Below, in pieces: positions 36,710 through 46,300 of a stretch of DNA of 64,000 nucleotides. The translations under genes were made by a program, and so were the position numbers. The DNA lies in the NCBI GenBank assembly GCA_028704385.1, contig JAQVLA010000002.1:1-64000 (forward strand). Reading direction: 5' to 3'. The notes below the pieces were generated by a model. It was not told the origin of the DNA, did no database searches, and saw nothing but the letters and a program-made list of their open reading frames with translations. This DNA is from Bacteroidales bacterium (GTDB lineage Bacteria > Bacteroidota > Bacteroidia > Bacteroidales > F082). Each line of letters begins with the position of its first letter. Positions within the stretch are counted from its first letter, which is position 1.

Positions 36710-37447
36710 TTAAATGAATTTATGAGCCGGATGAATTTCCGGCTTTTTTTGTTCGTAAATTCTCAGGTTGAACAAATAATACAGCATGAAATAGGAACCT
36801 GCAGCACTAAACAAATGCCAGAGAAAATGAGTGCCCTGTGGGAGCATTTCAAAAGAATGTATATCCAATTGCCTGAAAAGCAGGGCCAGAGCAAACAGCG
36901 CAAGCACCAATAACACTGCAAAACCAGCAAAGAAATTAGTTCGGTAAAGCAATAAAAGCAAGGGTACCAAAACCAGTGCTCCCGAAAGTGCATAAGAAAC
37001 ATTGATTGCCAGATGTCCTTCAAGCTGTCCGAAAAGCAACATTCTCAAACCAAATACAGGTAAAATTACCACCACAACAAGCCACCATTTTTTGAGAATC
37101 TTCAGCCAAAAAAACAATGCCAGCGATAGCGTAAGTATAGCCGAAGGCAATACATCCAACAGTAAAAAAACCGGGCTCATCCTGAAAGCATGAAAAAGCG
37201 TGCTGCCAAGTCCGCCAAAAAAAACCATCACAATGGCAAACAGAAAGAAGGCATGGTGTTTTAAAGCTTTAAAGTCTTTGATCAGCCAATACACTGCCGG
37301 TAGCATCATGGTTACAGAACTCAAGGCATTCCAGGGTTCCACGATGATCTGTTCGGGATGGTATTCGGCATAGCGCGGCCCGCCATCTGCTAAACGCTGA
37401 TTGGCCCATTCAGCAGCAACACTTAAAAAATCAATTCCCGAAATCAT
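36710..37447 (-). CDS. Seven-helix membrane protein of the CREST superfamily
   Basis: This 245-aa protein is nearly all hydrophobic, with about seven helices. The residues spaced along it match the CREST hydrolase pattern (alkaline ceramidases, PAQR receptors, Per1). There is an N-terminal Glu and Asn in IVEPWNALSSV, Ser and His in GGLGSTLFHAF, Asp in LLLDVLP, and a final pair in GTHFLWHLF. Family members use these His and Asp residues to bind zinc and hydrolyse lipid amides. It might act on a sphingolipid or another lipid; sphingolipids occur in Bacteroidota, but no synthesis gene is visible here. Its ATG overlaps the stop of the OYE gene by 4 bp, so the two are probably coupled. Confidence 0.65.
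   Translation of the reverse strand: MISGIDFLSVAAEWANQRLADGGPRYAEYHPEQIIVEPWNALSSVTMMLPAVYWLIKDFKALKHHAFFLFAIVMVFFGGLGSTLFHAFRMSPVFLLLDVLPSAILTLSLALFFWLKILKKWWLVVVVILPVFGLRMLLFGQLEGHLAINVSYALSGALVLVPLLLLLYRTNFFAGFAVLLVLALFALALLFRQLDIHSFEMLPQGTHFLWHLFSAAGSYFMLYYLFNLRIYEQKKPEIHPAHKFI
36725..36750 (+). terminator. Terminator of the DHOD-like gene, lying inside the opposing gene's end
   Basis: AGCCGGA (36725-36731) pairs with TCCGGCT (36738-36744), followed by seven T. It sits within the last codons of the minus-strand gene that ends at 36710. Confidence 0.8.
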
Positions 37448-38547
37448 CCAGTTTGCAGTTCTGTTTGGTAAAAAGGATAATCCGTATATCCCGTTTCATT
37501 GCCGCCATAAAAGGTTTCTGTATCATAGGGTTGCAATGGCCAATCGTTACGATAACGTTCCACAAGATCGGGATTGGAAATAAAATCCCTTCCAAAAGCT
37601 GCCAAATCAGCATGACCTTCATTTAGCATTTTTTCTGCCAGTTCAAAAGTCATTCCACCAGCAGTGATTACAGGACCTTCAATCAAAGGTTTAAAATAGG
37701 CTGTTGGGCTGACCAGGTAATTATCCAAACCTTCAATTGTATGTGCAAAAGGCTCAATTAAATGCACAAAGGCAAGTTGAAATTCGTTGATCTTTTGGAT
37801 CAGATAGGTAAAAGTTTCAACCGGCTGATCATTTCGCACTCCAAAATTTGTTCCCGAAGGGGAGAGCCGGATGCCGGTTTTTTCGGCTCCGATTTCATTC
37901 ACTACGGCCTCAATTACTTCAAGTGCAAACCGAACCTTATTGGGAATGTTCCCTCCATAGGCATCGGTTCTCAGATTACTGCTGTCGTTCAAAAACTGAT
38001 CGATCAGGTAACCATTGGCACCATGTATCTCAACGCCATCAAAGCCTGCATCAACTGCATTTCGCGCTGCTTTTCGGTAATCTTCGATGGTGGTTTTGAT
38101 TTCTATCAGCGAAAGTGCTTTGGGTACGACTGGATTCATTTTTCCCTGCAGCGTTGTAACATGCCCGGTTTCTGCCACGGCAGAAGGCCCAACCGGAAGA
38201 CCGCCATCCAACTGAATAAAGGGATGCGAATGTCGTCCGACATGCCATAGCTGACAAACAATCTTACCTCCGGCTCGATGTACAGCTTTTGTCACATTTT
38301 GCCATCCTGCTATTTGCTCATGCGAATAAATTCCGGGAGTGTTGGGATAACCCTGCCCTTTGGGCGAAATCTGACTAGCTTCGCTAATAATTAATCCGGC
38401 GCTGACCCGCTGCTCGTAATATTTGGCGTGAAGCTCAGTAGCTTCCAGCTTTTTTCCTGCACGCTGCCGGGTAAGCGGTGCCATAACTATGCGGTTAGCA
38501 AGCTGCAGAGAGCCTGCTGTAAAGGGTTCAAGAAGTGACTTAAGCAT
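37444..38547 (-). CDS. Old Yellow Enzyme-family alkene reductase
   Basis: This 367-aa FMN-dependent reductase reduces activated C=C bonds with NAD(P)H. The family phrases are NRIVMAPLTRQRA near the N-terminus, WHVGRHSHP, DAGFDGVEIHGANGYLIDQFL with the His-Gly-Ala-Asn substrate-binding pattern, and LAAFGRDFISNPDL near the C-terminus. It most resembles the NemA/xenobiotic reductase group. The physiological substrate is not evident. It reads away from the divergent tyrosine operon and is coupled to the membrane protein gene. Confidence 0.92.
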   Translation of the reverse strand: MLKSLLEPFTAGSLQLANRIVMAPLTRQRAGKKLEATELHAKYYEQRVSAGLIISEASQISPKGQGYPNTPGIYSHEQIAGWQNVTKAVHRAGGKIVCQLWHVGRHSHPFIQLDGGLPVGPSAVAETGHVTTLQGKMNPVVPKALSLIEIKTTIEDYRKAARNAVDAGFDGVEIHGANGYLIDQFLNDSSNLRTDAYGGNIPNKVRFALEVIEAVVNEIGAEKTGIRLSPSGTNFGVRNDQPVETFTYLIQKINEFQLAFVHLIEPFAHTIEGLDNYLVSPTAYFKPLIEGPVITAGGMTFELAEKMLNEGHADLAAFGRDFISNPDLVERYRNDWPLQPYDTETFYGGNETGYTDYPFYQTELQTG

Positions 38548-38609
38548 TTTTAACGTTTTGTTTAACTGAAATCGATTTCGAAATTACAAAGGTTAAACAA
38601 TTTTTTATG

Positions 38610-38617
38610 TAGATTTG
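38610..38617 (+). promoter_or_regulatory. Candidate promoter of the tyrosine degradation operon
   Basis: TAGATTTG is an exact -7 match, 31 bp before the hmgA ATG. No clear TTG lies 19-21 bp upstream. The region between 38548 and 38647 is also the promoter area for the divergent OYE gene. Confidence 0.45.
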
Positions 38618-38647
38618 TTCTTCTTATTTAAACCAAATCTAAATAGT

Positions 38648-39805
38648 ATGCCTTATTATTTGCGTCGTGGAGAGGTGCCACATAAACGGCACACCGTTTT
38701 TCGCAAGCCGGATGGCGATTTATATGCAGAAGAATTGGTATCTACCGAAGGTTTTTCTGATGTATATTCCTTGATTTATCATGCTTTTCCGCCAACGATG
38801 GTAAAATCGATCGGTGAGGCATTTTCGGTGAAACCAGAAGTTGCCATCGACCACAATATGCAGCACCGCAGTTTTAAAGGATTTCAGGTGAAGCCGGCCG
38901 ACGACTACCTAGAAAGTCGCATTCCGGTTTTGGTCAATAATGATGTGTATATCAGTCTGGCAGCTCCCCGCCAATCGATGAAAGATTATTTTTATAAAAA
39001 TTCGCAGGCCGATGAGATGATTTTTGTCCATCAGGGAAGCGGGAAGTTACATACCCTCTTTGGCACGATCAATTTTGTTTATGGAGACCATCTGATCATC
39101 CCCCGAGGTACAATTTATCAGCTCGAATTCGAAACATCGGATAATCGGTTGTTCATTGTGGAATCTTTTCATCCACTTCGGTTTCCTAAAAGATACCTGA
39201 ATAAGAACGGGCAACTTCTGGAACATGCACCGTTTTATGAAAGAGATCTGAAAGTGCCGGAGAGATTAGTTACTCATGAGGAGCGTGGTGATTTTCTGGT
39301 AAAGATCAAACGCGAAGACCTGATTTTTCCGTATGTTTATGCCACCCATCCTTTTGACGCTGTTGGGTGGGACGGATATCACTATCCATTTGGGTTAAGC
39401 ATACACGACTTTGAGCCTATTACCGGCCGTATCCACCAGCCACCACCAGTACATCAAACTTTTGAAACACCGGCTTTTGTGACTTGTGCATTTGTGCCAC
39501 GCCTGTATGATTACCATCCCGAAGCCATTCCGGCACCTTACAATCACAGCAATGTGGATTCTGATGAAGTGCTGTATTATGTGGATGGCGACTTCATGAG
39601 CAGAAATCATATTGAAAAAGGAATGATCACCTTGCATCCCATTGGCATTCCCCACGGGCCGCATCCGGGAGCAGCCGAAAGAAGTATCGGCAAAAAAGGA
39701 ACGGATGAGCTGGCTGTGATGGTGGATACTTTCAAGCCACTGAAGCTTACAAAGCAAGCGATGAACTTGGAAGATCCGGACTATCATAAGAGCTGGCTTT
39801 ACTAA
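38648..39805 (+). CDS. hmgA: Homogentisate 1,2-dioxygenase
   Basis: This 385-aa iron enzyme opens the aromatic ring of homogentisate to maleylacetoacetate using O2. It has the cupin-like repeat and phrases of the family, including YYLRRGEVPHKRHTVFR at the start, MIFVHQGSGKLHTLFG, YPFGLSIHDFEPITGRIHQPPPVHQTFE (holding metal-binding His) and HPIGIPHGPHPGA. It is shorter than the human enzyme but normal for the bacterial short type. The ATG at 38648 is preferred over the TTG 11 codons upstream. It is first in an operon with hppD, fahA and a flavin reductase gene. Confidence 0.93.
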   Translation: MPYYLRRGEVPHKRHTVFRKPDGDLYAEELVSTEGFSDVYSLIYHAFPPTMVKSIGEAFSVKPEVAIDHNMQHRSFKGFQVKPADDYLESRIPVLVNNDVYISLAAPRQSMKDYFYKNSQADEMIFVHQGSGKLHTLFGTINFVYGDHLIIPRGTIYQLEFETSDNRLFIVESFHPLRFPKRYLNKNGQLLEHAPFYERDLKVPERLVTHEERGDFLVKIKREDLIFPYVYATHPFDAVGWDGYHYPFGLSIHDFEPITGRIHQPPPVHQTFETPAFVTCAFVPRLYDYHPEAIPAPYNHSNVDSDEVLYYVDGDFMSRNHIEKGMITLHPIGIPHGPHPGAAERSIGKKGTDELAVMVDTFKPLKLTKQAMNLEDPDYHKSWLY

Positions 39806-39847
39806 AATTTTAAGGAAGAAATATAATTAAACAAAACAGATAGCAAT

Positions 39848-40945
39848 ATGAGTAATAACGATTTTTTACCGATCAACGGTACTGATTATGTTGAATTTTA
39901 TGTAGGCAATGCCAAGCAGGCCGCCCATTATTATCAAACGGCTTTTGGCTTTCAGCCGCTGGCTTATGCCGGACTGGAAACAGGTCTGAAAGACAGAACA
40001 AGTTATGCCTTGCGTCAGGGAAAGATCACTTTTGTTTTAACGACTGCACTCACACCCGAATCACCCATAGCCGAGCATCACAAATTGCATGGTGATGGCA
40101 TCAAAGTGATTGCTTTATGGGTGGACGATGCCCGTCAGGCCTGGAAAGAAACCACCAGCCGGGGTGCGCGGTCCTATATGGAACCCAAGGTGAATGTTGA
40201 CGAAAATGGTGAAGTTGTGATGAGTGGGATACACACCTATGGTGAAACGGTTCACATCTTTGTCGAGCGCAAAAACTATTTTGGTCCTTTCCTCCCCGGA
40301 TTTCGTAAATGGGAACCTGAATACAGACCCGTCGAAACAGGCCTCAAATATGTGGATCATATCGTAGGAAATGTGAATTGGGGCGAAATGAACAAATGGG
40401 TTAACTTTTATGGCACTGTGATGGGTTTTGAACAGTTGATTTCGTTTGACGACAAAGATATCTCCACAGAATACACCGCCCTGATGAGTAAGGTGATGTC
40501 GAACAGCAATATGCGGATCAAATTTCCGATCAACGAGCCGGCCGAGGGAAAGAAAAAATCGCAGATCGAAGAATATATCGACTTTTATCGCGGTGCTGGC
40601 GCGCAGCATGTGGCTATGGCTACCGATGATATCATTGCTACCATTGAGCAGCTCAGAGCCAGAGGAGTGGAGTTTTTGCATGTGCCCGACACCTATTACG
40701 ATACCGTGATGGATCGTGTGAAGGAAATTGATGAAGACCTGGAGACACTGAAAAAGTTACGTGTATTGATCGATCGCGACGAAGAAGGCTACCTGCTACA
40801 GCTCTTTACCAAACCAGTTGAAGATCGACCCACGGTATTTTTTGAAATCATTCAGCGCAAAGGAGCGAAATCTTTTGGCAAAGGTAATTTCAAGGCCTTG
40901 TTCGAAGCCATTGAGTTGGAGCAGGAAAGCAGAGGTACGCTTTAA
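39848..40945 (+). CDS. hppD: 4-hydroxyphenylpyruvate dioxygenase
   Basis: This 365-aa enzyme converts 4-hydroxyphenylpyruvate and O2 to homogentisate. It has two vicinal-oxygen-chelate halves. The iron ligands in the second half are the His in YVDHIVGNV, the His in GAQHVAMAT and the Glu in VFFEIIQRKG, all present. It lies 42 bp after hmgA. Ring cleavage by hmgA and final hydrolysis by fahA follow it in the pathway. Confidence 0.95.
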   Translation: MSNNDFLPINGTDYVEFYVGNAKQAAHYYQTAFGFQPLAYAGLETGLKDRTSYALRQGKITFVLTTALTPESPIAEHHKLHGDGIKVIALWVDDARQAWKETTSRGARSYMEPKVNVDENGEVVMSGIHTYGETVHIFVERKNYFGPFLPGFRKWEPEYRPVETGLKYVDHIVGNVNWGEMNKWVNFYGTVMGFEQLISFDDKDISTEYTALMSKVMSNSNMRIKFPINEPAEGKKKSQIEEYIDFYRGAGAQHVAMATDDIIATIEQLRARGVEFLHVPDTYYDTVMDRVKEIDEDLETLKKLRVLIDRDEEGYLLQLFTKPVEDRPTVFFEIIQRKGAKSFGKGNFKALFEAIELEQESRGTL

Positions 40946-40986
40946 TACAAACCATTTTAAGAATTAAAATTAAAGTTACAACAGAT

Positions 40987-42258
40987 ATGCTTGAATCCAA
41001 TAATCCGGAACTCAGCTCGTGGATCGAAGTGCCCGAAAACAGTGATTTCCCGATACAAAATTTACCCTATGGGATCGCCACATCAGGCGATCTCGTTTTT
41101 ATGGCCACTCGGATAGGTAATACGGTGATAGACCTTTCGGTACTGGCCGATTTTGGTTATTTTGATGGAATTGATATCCCTGACCTGAGTGTCTTCTACG
41201 AGAAAAGTTTAAATCAATTGGCGGCCTTGCCAAAAAAGACCAGGATCGCATTGAGAGAACGCTTGTCTGAGATTTTTTCAATGTCGAATACTGAGCTGCA
41301 AACCAATGAAGAGGTGTGTCAATTGGCTTTATATCAGGCTGAAAAGATTAAAATGCTGATGCCTGTGCAGGTGGGAGATTACACTGATTTCTATTCCAGC
41401 ATCGAACATGCTACCAACGTTGGAAAAATGTTTCGTGATCCGGACAAAGCCCTGCTCCCCAATTGGAAACATCTGCCAGTAGGCTATCATGGCAGAGCAT
41501 CTTCAATAGTGGTTTCAGGTACATCCATACATCGGCCAAAAGGCCAGACAAAACCCAATGATGTGGAATCACCTGTGTTTGGCCCTTCAAAGCAAGTTGA
41601 TTTTGAGCTGGAGATGGCTTTTATCACTTCGGCTCATACAGCACTAGGCGATTCCATTGCAGTAGATAGGGCAGAAGAGGCTATTTTTGGGCTGGTGGTT
41701 TTTAACGATCTTTCAGCCAGAGACATACAGAGATGGGAGTATGTCCCCTTAGGGCCGTTTTTATCCAAAAGCTTCGGATCGGTAATTTCCCCCTGGGTGA
41801 TCACCATGGAAGCTTTGGAGCCATACAGAACAAAAGGTCCAAAGCAGGAACCCGAAGTGTTGCCTTATTTGCAAATTGCTGGTGAACACAATTTCGACAT
41901 TCAGTTGGAAGTTGCCATACAGCCACAAAACGCAGAACCTACAAAGGTTTGCCAATCCAATTCCAGATATTTATATTGGAATATGGCACAGCAGCTGGCA
42001 CATCAAACCGTTGCCGGCTGCAACCTCAATCCGGGTGATATGTATGCTTCGGGTACCATCAGTGGTCCTACTCCTGATTCTTTTGGTTCGATGCTCGAGT
42101 TGAGTTGGAAAGGTACGCAGCCGATAAAAATGAAAGATGGCAGCGAACGAACTTTTTTGCTCGATCACGACACCATCATTATGCGGGCCTTTGCCGAGCG
42201 AAACGGAATACGTATAGGTTTTGGTGATTGCATAACGACAATTTTACCAGCAAAATGA
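40987..42258 (+). CDS. fahA: Fumarylacetoacetase
   Basis: This 423-aa hydrolase splits fumarylacetoacetate into fumarate and acetoacetate, the last step of tyrosine breakdown. It has the N-terminal SH3-like domain and the catalytic barrel with DYTDFYSSIEHATNVGKMF, LPVGYHGRASSIVVSGT and FELEMAFI. The length fits the long, human-like FAH form. Its TGA overlaps the ATG of the next gene. No maleylacetoacetate isomerase gene is seen in this operon. Confidence 0.95.
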   Translation: MLESNNPELSSWIEVPENSDFPIQNLPYGIATSGDLVFMATRIGNTVIDLSVLADFGYFDGIDIPDLSVFYEKSLNQLAALPKKTRIALRERLSEIFSMSNTELQTNEEVCQLALYQAEKIKMLMPVQVGDYTDFYSSIEHATNVGKMFRDPDKALLPNWKHLPVGYHGRASSIVVSGTSIHRPKGQTKPNDVESPVFGPSKQVDFELEMAFITSAHTALGDSIAVDRAEEAIFGLVVFNDLSARDIQRWEYVPLGPFLSKSFGSVISPWVITMEALEPYRTKGPKQEPEVLPYLQIAGEHNFDIQLEVAIQPQNAEPTKVCQSNSRYLYWNMAQQLAHQTVAGCNLNPGDMYASGTISGPTPDSFGSMLELSWKGTQPIKMKDGSERTFLLDHDTIIMRAFAERNGIRIGFGDCITTILPAK

Positions 42259-43124
42259 GCAGTGCTATGATAACAATTGATGCCCCCAGCTACGAGCAGC
42301 GAAAGCTACATCGCCTGCTGCTTGGCAGTATTGCTCCGCGTCCTATTGCCTTTGCCAGCACCGTGGACAAGGATGGCAATCCTAATCTGTCGCCTTTCAG
42401 TTTTTTCAATGCTTTTGGGGTTAATCCTACCACACTCATTTTTTCTCCATCCCGAAGGGGACGCGACAATACTACCAAGGATACTTTCGACAACCTGAAA
42501 GAGGTGCCTGAAGTTGTGATTAATGTGGTTAACTATCAGATGGTTCAGCAGGTGAGTTTGGCAAGTTCTGAGTATCCTAAAGGAGTAAATGAATTTGTGA
42601 AAGCCGGATTTACGCCCCATGAATCAGAAAGTGTGAAGCCGTTTCGTGTGAAAGAATCACCCGTCCAGTTTGAATGTAGTGTAAGGCAGATCATCGAAAC
42701 AGGTGATGGCCCCGGAGCCGCTAACCTGATCATTTGTGAGGTGTTAAAAATGCATATCAATGAAGCAGTACTTGATGAAAGTGGTGAAATTGATGTTTTG
42801 AAGATTGATTTGGTAGGCAGAATGGGTGGCAATTATTATGTGAGAACAAATGGCGAAGCCGCCTTTGTTGTTCCAAAACCCTTAGCAAAACCTGGTATTG
42901 GGATAGATGTGTTGCCTGATCAGATCAAGTTTAATCCTTTGCTAACCGGCAATGATCTGGGTCGCCTGGGAAGTCTTGACGAATTCCCGGACCATCCTAT
43001 GATTGAAAAACAAAAATTACAAAAATTTGCAAGCGAAGCAGAAATGATAGCCACTGTAAAGCATTTAATAGGAAACGACTCGGTAAACGAGGCACTTACC
43101 ATTTTGTTGGCATTTTATAAGTAA
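42255..43124 (+). CDS. Flavin reductase-like FMN-binding protein
   Basis: This 289-aa protein has a split-barrel FMN-binding domain (LLGSIAPRPIAFASTVDKDG, then NLSPFSFFNAFGVNPTTLIFS) at about residues 15-190, and a C-terminal extension of about 100 residues. Relatives reduce flavin or bind FMN and are often encoded with tyrosine degradation genes in Bacteroidota, where their role is unclear. The ATG at 42255 overlaps the fahA stop by 4 bp, and this start is preferred over a TTG further upstream inside fahA. A terminator follows. Confidence 0.85.
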   Translation: MSSAMITIDAPSYEQRKLHRLLLGSIAPRPIAFASTVDKDGNPNLSPFSFFNAFGVNPTTLIFSPSRRGRDNTTKDTFDNLKEVPEVVINVVNYQMVQQVSLASSEYPKGVNEFVKAGFTPHESESVKPFRVKESPVQFECSVRQIIETGDGPGAANLIICEVLKMHINEAVLDESGEIDVLKIDLVGRMGGNYYVRTNGEAAFVVPKPLAKPGIGIDVLPDQIKFNPLLTGNDLGRLGSLDEFPDHPMIEKQKLQKFASEAEMIATVKHLIGNDSVNEALTILLAFYK

Positions 43125-43188
43125 TGGAATTCTAATATTGTAAAAGGAATCCTGTTTTTAGCGCAACTTTTTAAATTTATATTTTAAG

Positions 43189-43225
43189 CAGTGAAAAACC
43201 CACTGAGGTTATTCACTGTTTTTTT
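43189..43225 (+). terminator. Terminator of the tyrosine degradation operon
   Basis: CAGTGAA (43189-43195) pairs with TTCACTG (43212-43218) and is followed by seven T. A smaller pairing around ACC and GGT lies inside the loop. Confidence 0.75.
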
Positions 43226-43326
43226 ATATGTATATGATTGGTTATTAACCTGATAACATTGATAATTTTACTATTTAGAATCATCCTATATAAGCAAATT
43301 CGAAGCATAGCTCGATAATTTTCCGT

Positions 43327-43334
43327 TAAATTTG
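43327..43334 (+). promoter_or_regulatory. Candidate -7 element of the first C25 protease gene
   Basis: TAAATTTG is an exact match to the consensus, 20 bp before the ATG at 43355. No good TTG is seen 19-21 bp upstream. Confidence 0.45.
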
Positions 43335-43354
43335 TCCTCAATTGTGGATAATAA

Positions 43355-46300
43355 ATGTTTTCTGAAAGTAAAATGTTAACCAAAATGAAAAAAATTACTA
43401 CTTTTTTTGCCTGTGGCAATCAAATTTTTAAAGCAAGCCTGTTAATTGTAACTGGTTTGCTTTTGTCTTTCACGATGATGGCACAGGAATTGGCCATTGA
43501 CTTTGGCAAGACTTCTTCCGGCACAGTCGTACTCACCGACAATATGCAGGTGCTAAGTGCAAGTATTGCATATCCCGGACTTTCAACTTTTAAGGTCGAA
43601 AGCTCAAAAGGCGTATTTAATGAGTTGCTTATCCCAAATACTTATTCAGTAGGAAGTCTTGGTGAGCCCAAGCTTCCGGCAACCAAGAAACTAATTGAAA
43701 TCCCATTTGGTGCTGATGTGAGTGTTAATGTACTCAATTACAATGTAACGGAATATAAATTAAGTGATTACAGTATTGAAGAATTACTAATGCCGGTTCA
43801 GCCATCCCTTCGTAAGGATCAGGTTGCTGAGGATGTAACCTTTGAATTTAACACTGAGGTTTATCAGAAGGATGCCTTTATTACGCACGAACTGGCATCG
43901 GTTGAGGTTCTTGGCGTAATGAGAAGTTTCAGAATTGCCCGGCTAACCATAGCTCCGGTTAGTTACAACCCTGTACAGGGGATTATTCGCGTGTATAACG
44001 ATATCGAATTTGAGGTTGTTTTCTCCAATGTAGATCAAAACCTGACCGAATACGTGAAATCTTCAACCTATTCACCTTATTTCTCAGTGATGCAGCAGGC
44101 TTTTTTGAATAATCCAACCAACAGAGAATATCCTGATCATCCTGACTTAACCACTTATCCCGTAAAATATCTGATCGTTTCTGATCCTATGTTTGAGGCA
44201 GACCTGGCACCTTTTATTGATTGGAAAACGAAAAAAGGATTTGAAGTTATTGTAGCTTATACAGATGAAATCGGAACTAGTTACAATCAGATTCAATCCT
44301 ATGTGCACGAACAATACAACAACGGAACACCCGATGATCCGGCTCCAAGCTTTGTGTTATTTGTAGGTGACACCCCTCAAATTCCAGCCATTCAGGGTTC
44401 TTCTTCCAGTAAAATGACAGACCTCTATTACGCCAGTGTTGACGGCGACTACTTCCCCGAAATGTATTATGGTCGTTTTTCGGCTACTAACAGCACACAA
44501 CTGACCCCATACATTGAGAAAACACTTTACTACGAAAAATATGAGTTTACAGATCCGACATACCTGGACGATGTAACGCTTATTGCCGGTGCTGATGGCA
44601 CATGGAATCCACGCGTTGGACAACCAGCCATTGAATATGGTACAGAAAATTATTTTAATATCGAACATGGATATGTAAATATAAATGACTATTTAACTAG
44701 TCCATATACCGGATGTTATGATCCGGCACGTATTGCAGTAGGTTTGATAAATTATACTGCACATTGCGGAGAAACCTCATGGGGAGATCCCAATCTTTCA
44801 CAGTCGATGGTAAACAATTTTGTAAATCAGGACAAATATCCGCTTGCTATTGGTAATTGCTGTCTGGCTGCCGATTTCGGATATCCGGAATGTATTGGTG
44901 AAACCTGGATGCGCGCGGCTAATAAGGGCTCGGTAGCTTACATAGGTTCGTCTCCAAGTTCTTACTGGTTCGAAGATTTTTATTGGGCTGTAGGTGCTTT
45001 CCCACTTCAGGGAAATAATGATGGTTATGTGCCAACCTATGAAGAAACTACCTGGGGTGCTTATGATGCACCATTTGTAAGTGATTATGTAACAACTGGT
45101 GGAATAGTGTTTGTCGGGAATCTGGCAGTAACGGAAGTTCATATTCAGGGTTATCCCAGCCATTCCAGCCCTACCTATTATTGGCAGGCATACAATGTTT
45201 TGGGAGATCCTTCGCTGGTTGCCTATCATACGCAGGGCCAGGATAATACAGTTGAGCATATGACCATTCTGCCTATCGGTCTCGAAACCTATGAGGTAAC
45301 GGCTGAACCGGGATCTTATGTTGGTATTTCTAAAGATGGTGTTTTGCACGGCTCAGCACTTGTAGGCGAAACTGGTGTTGTTGAAGTACCAATTGAGCCC
45401 GTTTTGTCATCCGGTATGGTGGATATTGTTGTGACCAAACCACAATATATTCCTTATATGATTCAGGTTCCTGCAGCAGCACTCGAAGGACCTTATGTTG
45501 TGCTTGATGAGTATGTGATTAATGATGAAGATGGAAACGGACAAGCCGACTATACAGAGGCATTCACAATAGATGTAACCCTCAAAAACGTTGGAGCAGA
45601 TCCTTCAGGGGCTATCACTGCAACGGTTGTTGGTGAGGATGATTATCTTACCCTGACAGGTGCTTCTTCGGCTGATTTTGGTGCCATTGTAAATGGTGAA
45701 GTATCCAATGTAGCTGATGCCTTTAGTTTCGAAGTAGCTGATTATGTTCCTAATGAGCATATTGCTGCATTTGTGATAGAAGCTACTGATGGAACAGAAA
45801 CATGGGAAAGTAACCTGATGATTAAGCTCTATGCACCGGTACTTAATATTGATGAAGAAATAGTGGTTGATGATGCAGCAGGCAACGGAGATGGAATTCT
45901 TGATCCGGGCGAAACAGCAGACCTTATTGTTACAGTAAATAATACAGGTGGAAGCGATGCTTTTGATCTTATTACCACTATAGTTTCCTCAGATCCGATG
46001 CTGGTTGTAAATAACGCCACTTTGAACGAAACCGCATTGGCTGCCGGTGAAGCTGTTGAATTGGCTTTTAATGTAACAGCAAGCAGTGATTCACCCATTG
46101 GTTATCCTGTAAATATTAATATGTCAGCTAATTCGGGTCCTTCAGGCTTATATACTGCAACACAAACAGGTGTAGTAGTTATTGGGTTGATTCCGGATTA
46201 TTTAATGAGTAATGGTACTTTTGAAACCAATATTGGTAATTTTTACGATACGGGAGGACCTGGCGGTCAATATCAAAATAATGAATCATTGACCATGACC

